Part shown: piece after piece, positions 6,317 to 10,317 of the stretch
Layout of the letters: every line of letters starts with the position of its first letter
Numbering within the stretch: the first letter of the stretch is position 1
NCBI GenBank assembly: GCA_046756985.1
Contig: JBHHXG010000057.1
Span: 1 to 10,317 of the forward strand
DNA: 10,317 nucleotides
Source: JBHHXG01 sp046756985
GTDB taxonomy: Bacteria; Pseudomonadota; Zetaproteobacteria; Mariprofundales; Mariprofundaceae
Direction of reading: 5' to 3'
Position numbers and translations under genes: made by a program
The notes under the pieces: model-generated
What the model saw: the letters and a program-made list of their open reading frames with translations, nothing else
Databases searched by the model: none
Told to the model about the DNA's origin: nothing

Positions 6317-6430
6317 ATGTATTCAGCCTATACACCCTATATCCGTAAAAGCCTGCATATGTCGTTTGCCGGCTATGCCTTTGTGGGCATCATCTGTCTT
6401 GGCATGTCCGCCATGATGGGCCAGGCTTAG
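6317..6430 (+). CDS. Small single-span membrane protein, 37 residues
   Basis: The ATG at 6317 is preceded by AAAAGGAG, with AGGAG at 6307-6311 and a five-base spacer, a near-ideal ribosome binding site and the best one in the plus-strand half of this region. The frame closes at TAG 6428-6430. The product begins with a Tyr-rich stretch with two basic residues (MYSAYTPYIRKSLHMS). One hydrophobic helix follows at about residues 16-35, rich in Gly, Ala, Met and Ile (AGYAFVGIICLGMSAMMG), and a Gln-Ala end. The positive charges before the helix suggest the N-terminus faces the cytoplasm. I do not recognise the family. It sits between yjbQ and the mreB promoter region, so it could be the last gene of the xthA-yjbQ unit or have its own promoter; no clear promoter was seen. 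Genes this short are easily missed by automatic annotation. Confidence 0.6.
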   Translation: MYSAYTPYIRKSLHMSFAGYAFVGIICLGMSAMMGQA

Positions 6431-6505
6431 CCCAGCCGACCGACATACCACCCCTGTTTCCGTCCGCTGACGAAGCCTGCGAAACATTTAAACAGCTCAG
6501 GCCGC

Positions 6506-6534
6506 TTTACCTACACCCATTCTGCATTTATGCT
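6506..6534 (+). promoter_or_regulatory. Candidate sigma-70 promoter for the mreBCD-mrdA operon
   Basis: TTTACC (6506-6511) and TATGCT (6529-6534) match the -35 and -10 consensus at four of six positions each, with the ideal 17-base spacing. Transcription would start near 6541 and give a leader of about 28 bases to mreB. The rest of 6431-6568 holds no open frame or hairpin that I could support. Confidence 0.4.
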
Positions 6535-6568
6535 CATCGGCTGACATTTAGGTTACAGGTAAACACAT

Positions 6569-7606
6569 ATGCTACAGCGTATTTTTGGAGCTTTCTCCAG
6601 CGACATTTCCATTGACCTTGGCACAGCCAACACCCTGATTTATGTGCGTGGGGCAGGCATCGTTCTGGACGAACCTTCCGTGGTTGCAATTTATGTGGCA
6701 AGTGGCAAGCAGAACCGCAAGGTGCTGGCCGTAGGCACAGATGCCAAACGTATGCTTGGGCGTACACCGGATTCCATTCAGGCTATTCGCCCGTTGAAAG
6801 ACGGCGTTATCGCCGATTTTGTCATTACCGAGGAAATGCTGAAACAGTTCATTCGCAAGGTGCACAAGCGTTCCTGGGGCATTGCTCCACGTATTGTGAT
6901 CTGCGTACCCTATGGCTCCACACCGGTAGAGCGCCGGGCCATTCGTGAATCAGCGCTTTCCGCCGGCGCGCGTGATGTCTATCTGATTGAAGAGCCCATG
7001 GCCGCCGCCATTGGTGCCGATCTGCCGGTTACCGAGGCCTCCGGTTCGATGGTTGTCGATATCGGGGGCGGTACCAGTGAAATCGCCGTGATCAGCTATG
7101 GCGGTATTGTTTATTCGCGTTCGGTGCGCGTCGGCGGCGATAAAATGGATGAGGCCATCATCAATCATCTGCGCCGCAAGTACAGCCTGTTAATCGGCGC
7201 GCCCACCGCAGAAAAGATAAAGATGAATATCGGCAGCGCCTACCCGCAGGAAAGCCGCCGTGAAATGGAAGTCAAAGGCCGGGATTTGATCAATGGGGTG
7301 CCCAAAAATCTGAATCTGGATGATTCGGAGATTCTGGAGGCCTTGACCGAGCCGGTTAATGCCATTGTCGAAGGCGTCAAAGTCTGTCTGGAGCGCACAC
7401 CTCCGGAACTGGCAGCCGATATCGTAGACAAGGGGATTATGCTGACAGGGGGTGGCGCCTCGCTGATCGGACTGGACCAGCTGCTGCGTGAAGAAACAGG
7501 GCTGCCCGTGACCGTGGCAGAGAACCCGCTAAATTGTGTTGTGCTTGGCAGCGGGCGTGTGCTTGAAGAACTGGACAGCATGCGAGGCGTGCTCTTCGAG
7601 GAATAA
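6569..7606 (+). CDS. mreB: Rod shape-determining protein MreB (bacterial actin)
   Basis: The product is 345 residues, the normal MreB length. MreB is an ATP-dependent actin homologue whose membrane-bound filaments steer the elongasome for lateral peptidoglycan synthesis. The N-terminus MLQRIFGAFS is an amphipathic membrane-binding helix. Phosphate loop 1 is IDLGTANTLIYV (15-26), phosphate loop 2 is VVDIGGGTSEIAV (162-174), and the adenosine loop is MLTGGGASLIG (291-301). EEPMAAAIGA (141-150) and the VPYGSTPVERRAI segment (113-125) are also typical. The start ATG has a modest AGG nine bases upstream. It is first in a compact operon with mreC only three bases downstream. The large size of this leading intergenic region and the promoter-like boxes suggest transcription begins here. 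Confidence 0.99.
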   Translation: MLQRIFGAFSSDISIDLGTANTLIYVRGAGIVLDEPSVVAIYVASGKQNRKVLAVGTDAKRMLGRTPDSIQAIRPLKDGVIADFVITEEMLKQFIRKVHKRSWGIAPRIVICVPYGSTPVERRAIRESALSAGARDVYLIEEPMAAAIGADLPVTEASGSMVVDIGGGTSEIAVISYGGIVYSRSVRVGGDKMDEAIINHLRRKYSLLIGAPTAEKIKMNIGSAYPQESRREMEVKGRDLINGVPKNLNLDDSEILEALTEPVNAIVEGVKVCLERTPPELAADIVDKGIMLTGGGASLIGLDQLLREETGLPVTVAENPLNCVVLGSGRVLEELDSMRGVLFEE

Positions 7607-7609
7607 TCC

Positions 7610-8404
7610 ATGCCGAAGCGCAGGCAAAGGTTGCGCCTGTGGCTAGGGGTCGGGGTCGTACTCTCCTTCTTCTACGCCGCACACGAACTACCTTTCGGGC
7701 AACATCTCAATCTCGCAATGGCACCAATGCTAAATGCGCTGCATGCGCCTGGCCAATGGTGGCAGGAGATGCGCCTGTGGCTCCATGAGCGCAGCAGTCT
7801 GCAGAAACAATATGCCGCCACCGTACAGCAGCTCGAGAGGCAGGCAGCGATGGTGCAGGAGCTGAATAGCCTGCGCGAAGAGAACCTGCAGCTTCGCAGC
7901 CTGCTGGATATCAAATCACTGACCGGTTATTACTGGCATGCCGCCAAGGTGCGGGGGCGCAGCCCGGACAAAATGAGCCGCCGCCTGATTTTGCAGGTGG
8001 AGAGCGCCTTTTCCGATGATGTCATTGTTTCCAGCGAAGGGCTGGTTGGTTTGGTGGACAGTGCAGCAAAGAGCCATGCTGTGGTGCGCACGATTCTGGA
8101 TGCATCCCTGGCTGTGCCGGTCACCATCAAGGGCCGGGCGCTGGCTGCGCTGATGCGCGGGCAGGGTGACCGGATTGAAGTGGATTTTGTCCCGATCGAT
8201 ACTGCGCCTGTGGTAGGCAGTATTCTGCAAACCAGCGGTGCGGGCGGTCTGTTCCCTCCCGGCATCCCAGCTGCTCGCATTACAGAAATAAGGCCGGTAC
8301 CCGGCCAGATATTTGCACATGTTACCGCTGAACCTGTCGCGCACTGGCAACGGGATAACTGGCTGGCCGTGGCATCGCGACCACCGGGCAGCAACCGGCC
8401 ATGA
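7610..8404 (+). CDS. mreC: Rod shape-determining protein MreC
   Basis: The product is 264 residues, an inner-membrane, mostly periplasmic scaffold that binds PBP2 and activates it within the elongasome. A short basic cytoplasmic start is followed by one membrane helix (about 10-26). Next come a coiled-coil segment (about 55-103, heptad-like, QKQYAATVQQLERQAAMVQE and onward) and a beta-rich MreC domain (about 107-255). Family motifs near the end are LQTSGAGGLFPPGIP (206-220) and ITEIRPVPGQIFAHV (224-238). GAGGA at 7598-7602 lies seven bases before the ATG. It ends soon after the beta domain and so lacks the long disordered tail seen in E. coli MreC, which is normal for many species. Its stop overlaps the mreD start as ATGA. 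Confidence 0.96.
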   Translation: MPKRRQRLRLWLGVGVVLSFFYAAHELPFGQHLNLAMAPMLNALHAPGQWWQEMRLWLHERSSLQKQYAATVQQLERQAAMVQELNSLREENLQLRSLLDIKSLTGYYWHAAKVRGRSPDKMSRRLILQVESAFSDDVIVSSEGLVGLVDSAAKSHAVVRTILDASLAVPVTIKGRALAALMRGQGDRIEVDFVPIDTAPVVGSILQTSGAGGLFPPGIPAARITEIRPVPGQIFAHVTAEPVAHWQRDNWLAVASRPPGSNRP

Positions 8405-8802
8405 TTCCTTCTCTGCTCCTGTTGTTATCCATCCTGGGCCTGAATATGAATATCGGTCTTGCAGGATTGCTGCAGCCGGACTGGACTCTGGCGATGTTGC
8501 TGGCTGCCTTGCTTGCCCACCGCGGTAGCTGGCCATGGGTGTTTCCCGGCATATTCACTCATGATACCGTGTTGCACTGGTCTGTCTGGGTTTGTTTGCC
8601 GATAGTTCTGCTGCTTCCCTTTATCGTCGCTCATATGGATGGCCGACTTGGGCCGGGCCTGCCGCAGCGTCTGGTTCTGATGCTGGCGGCTACCTTTCCC
8701 CTGCTGTGGTGGGGATGGAGCCTGGAGCAATGGCTGTTGACCATCTTGCTGGTCATCCCGGTCTGGCACCTGCTTGCAAGAATCTATGCCCGGCCAGCTT
8801 AA
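8401..8802 (+). CDS. mreD: Rod shape-determining protein MreD (short form)
   Basis: The product is 133 residues and almost wholly hydrophobic, with about four to five predicted membrane helices (about 3-22, 29-42, 57-76, 90-105, 107-126). MreD is the integral-membrane elongasome partner of MreC. The primary sequence of this family is poorly conserved, so the call rests on position between mreC and mrdA, size and membrane topology, plus the PGIFTHDTVLHW segment that resembles the usual MreD loop. It is shorter than the roughly 160 residues of E. coli MreD. The ATG at 8401 overlaps the mreC stop (ATGA) without a good ribosome binding site, suggesting translational coupling. The 3' end overlaps mrdA by 17 bases. 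Confidence 0.88.
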   Translation: MIPSLLLLLSILGLNMNIGLAGLLQPDWTLAMLLAALLAHRGSWPWVFPGIFTHDTVLHWSVWVCLPIVLLLPFIVAHMDGRLGPGLPQRLVLMLAATFPLLWWGWSLEQWLLTILLVIPVWHLLARIYARPA

Positions 8803-10317
8803 AGCCCGGCAGCGCTTCGAATCCCGCCTGCTGGTATTCCATATTGGCAGTTTGCTGCTATTGAGTCTGCTTTTTTTTCGTCTTGTGGACCTGCAATGGC
8901 TGAGGCATGAAAACCTGGCACTGCAGGCTGACCAGAACCGCATCAATATCGTGCCTGTTTTGCCAACGCGGGGTGAAATCACGGATGTTGAAGGCCGGGG
9001 GCTCGCCATCAACCAGATCAAATACAGGGTGCAAATGATCCCCGAACGTGTTTCAGATATGCCCGCAACCCTTGCTGCGCTGACAGAACAGCTGCACTGG
9101 AGCGAACGCAAAATTGCATGGGTTCGCCAGCGTATTGCCAGCTCCCGCTCGGACAGGCCTGCGCATCTGGATGACCAGCTTTCATGGCAACAGGCCGCTC
9201 CGCTGGCTGCCCGCCTGCACCATTTCCCGGGCGTTGACGTACTGGCAGGTACACACCGTCACTACCCCTACGGGAAACTTACATCTCACATGATTGGCTA
9301 TCTGTCGTTGGCAAATCCCGAAGACGTCCGCAACGGTTTCCTGCCAACGGAGCTCGTTGGACGCACCGGCGTGGAAAGAACTTTTGAAACCTCTCTGCAT
9401 GGCCAGGCCGGATACAAGCAGGAAGAGGTCGACGCACGTGGCCGGCGCATTGCCGTGCTCAAGCGCAGTGCGCCGGAAAAAGGGAAGGCCCTGCGCCTGA
9501 ATCTGGATGTGGATGTGCAGCGTGCTGCCGCCCGGGCGCTGGGTAAACGCACCGGCGCCGTGGCTGTCATGGATGTGCATACCGGTGCTATCATTACGCT
9601 GCTCAGCCAGCCCGGATTTGATACCAACCGCTTCATTACCGGCCTGGAAATGGAACAATGGCAAATGTGGCTGAACGATCCACGCAAACCGTTGCTTAAC
9701 CGGGCAACACAGGCCGCCTATCCGCCCGCCTCGACGTTCAAGCTGATCACCGGCCTGGCCGGCCTGCGACACGGCATCCCGCTGGCACAGGGACATGCCG
9801 ACTGCCCCGGCTATCTGGAACTGGCCGACCGCAGGCTGCGCTGCTGGAAACGCAAGGGCCATAAACATATCGATCTGCACCGTTCGCTGGTTGAATCATG
9901 TGATGTATATTTTTATACCCTGGGCGACCAGATAGGCATGCATCGCCTGAGTGCGGAAGCCGAGCTCTGGGGGCTTGGCGCCCAAACAGGTATCACGCTG
10001 GTGCCCGAATCAAAAGGTATTATCCCCGGCCAGCAACCGCAATTGATGGCTGGTCAGCACCGTACGAACTGGTTCCGTGGTGAAACCATGATTACCGCGA
10101 TTGGGCAGGGGACCGTCACGGTTACACCCCTGCAGCTGGCACGGCTTGCAGCGACCATTGCCAACGGTGGCGCTTTGCTTAAGCCGGAACTGGAAGCCGG
10201 CAAGGCGCCTGAAATCATTCGTCAGATTAATGTTGACCCCGAACATCTGACAAAAATCCGGAAGGCCATGCGGGATGTGGTAGCCGACCCGAAGGGAACG
10301 GCACATGCCCAGCTGGC
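8786..10317 (+). CDS. mrdA: Penicillin-binding protein 2, peptidoglycan transpeptidase (3' truncated by window edge)
   Basis: The frame is open from the ATG at 8786 to the window end, giving 510 complete codons without a stop. PBP2 is the class B transpeptidase that crosslinks lateral-wall peptidoglycan with RodA. It has a short basic N-terminus, a membrane helix (about 14-33), and a dimerisation/pedestal region containing the conserved PTRGEITDVEGRGLAIN (60-76). The GRTGVERTFE segment follows, and then the transpeptidase domain. The active-site SxxK is YPPASTFK, with nucleophile Ser316 and Lys319. The second motif is SCD at 371-373, as usual for PBP2 rather than SxN. IGQGTVTVTPLQLA is the conserved later block. 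The KTG motif lies beyond the right edge. The start overlaps mreD by 17 bases and has only a weak ribosome binding site. rodA probably follows outside the window. Confidence 0.97.
   Translation, partial: MPGQLKARQRFESRLLVFHIGSLLLLSLLFFRLVDLQWLRHENLALQADQNRINIVPVLPTRGEITDVEGRGLAINQIKYRVQMIPERVSDMPATLAALTEQLHWSERKIAWVRQRIASSRSDRPAHLDDQLSWQQAAPLAARLHHFPGVDVLAGTHRHYPYGKLTSHMIGYLSLANPEDVRNGFLPTELVGRTGVERTFETSLHGQAGYKQEEVDARGRRIAVLKRSAPEKGKALRLNLDVDVQRAAARALGKRTGAVAVMDVHTGAIITLLSQPGFDTNRFITGLEMEQWQMWLNDPRKPLLNRATQAAYPPASTFKLITGLAGLRHGIPLAQGHADCPGYLELADRRLRCWKRKGHKHIDLHRSLVESCDVYFYTLGDQIGMHRLSAEAELWGLGAQTGITLVPESKGIIPGQQPQLMAGQHRTNWFRGETMITAIGQGTVTVTPLQLARLAATIANGGALLKPELEAGKAPEIIRQINVDPEHLTKIRKAMRDVVADPKGTAHAQL

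Noticed and set aside
8425..9111. Minus-strand frame of 228 codons
   Set aside because: Antisense to mreD and mrdA; Ser/Arg/Gln-rich low-quality translation with no recognisable domain.
9182..9880. Minus-strand frame of 232 codons
   Set aside because: It lies fully antisense to the transpeptidase region of mrdA, which has all expected motifs; a shadow frame in GC-rich DNA.
1..10317. Mobile element, CRISPR array, tRNA or rRNA
   Set aside because: No transposase or integrase frame, no regularly spaced repeats and no tRNA- or rRNA-like sequence were seen on either strand.

Overview
This window looks like chromosomal DNA of a Gram-negative bacterium, most likely a member of the Pseudomonadota. 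The evidence is a proteobacterial-type Lgt C-terminus, the canonical order mreB-mreC-mreD-mrdA, a short ExoIII/XthA and a YjbQ-family protein. Base composition looks moderately GC-rich and even across the window. I see no transposase, integrase, phage gene, tRNA, rRNA or CRISPR array. I cannot assign a class or genus from the sequence alone.

Layout, left to right. (1) 1-927: the 3' end of lgt (lipoprotein maturation), followed 34 bases later on the same strand by a small membrane methyltransferase of the isoprenylcysteine carboxyl methyltransferase/phospholipid methyltransferase type. (2) 928-1324: a 71-codon minus-strand gene of unknown function that abuts the methyltransferase stop codon, then a leader region with several inverted repeats. 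(3) 1325-4975: two large signalling-type genes that converge and overlap at their 3' ends by 12 bases. They are a membrane Ser/Thr protein kinase (CHASE2 sensor, three membrane helices, TPR-like region, C-terminal Hanks kinase) and a minus-strand potassium-channel-like protein with an N-terminal pentapeptide-repeat domain. (4) 5065-6242: xthA (exonuclease III) overlapping yjbQ by an ATGA junction. (5) 6243-6568: two small hairpins, a 37-residue small membrane protein gene with a strong ribosome binding site, and a candidate promoter for the next operon. (6) 6569-10317: mreB-mreC-mreD-mrdA, the rod-shape (elongasome) operon, tightly packed; mrdA (PBP2) runs off the right edge before its KTG motif.

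The right-hand operon builds the lateral cell wall: MreB filaments, MreC/MreD membrane adaptors and the PBP2 transpeptidase. Lgt on the left also serves the envelope. The middle block is the less ordinary part. Its convergent overlapping kinase/channel pair could be a signalling unit, but that link is inferred from position only. The least described items are the 37-aa and 71-aa small genes, both with near-consensus ribosome binding sites. I did not find a clear, wholly new multi-gene system; the kinase/channel pair and the two small proteins are the best leads.
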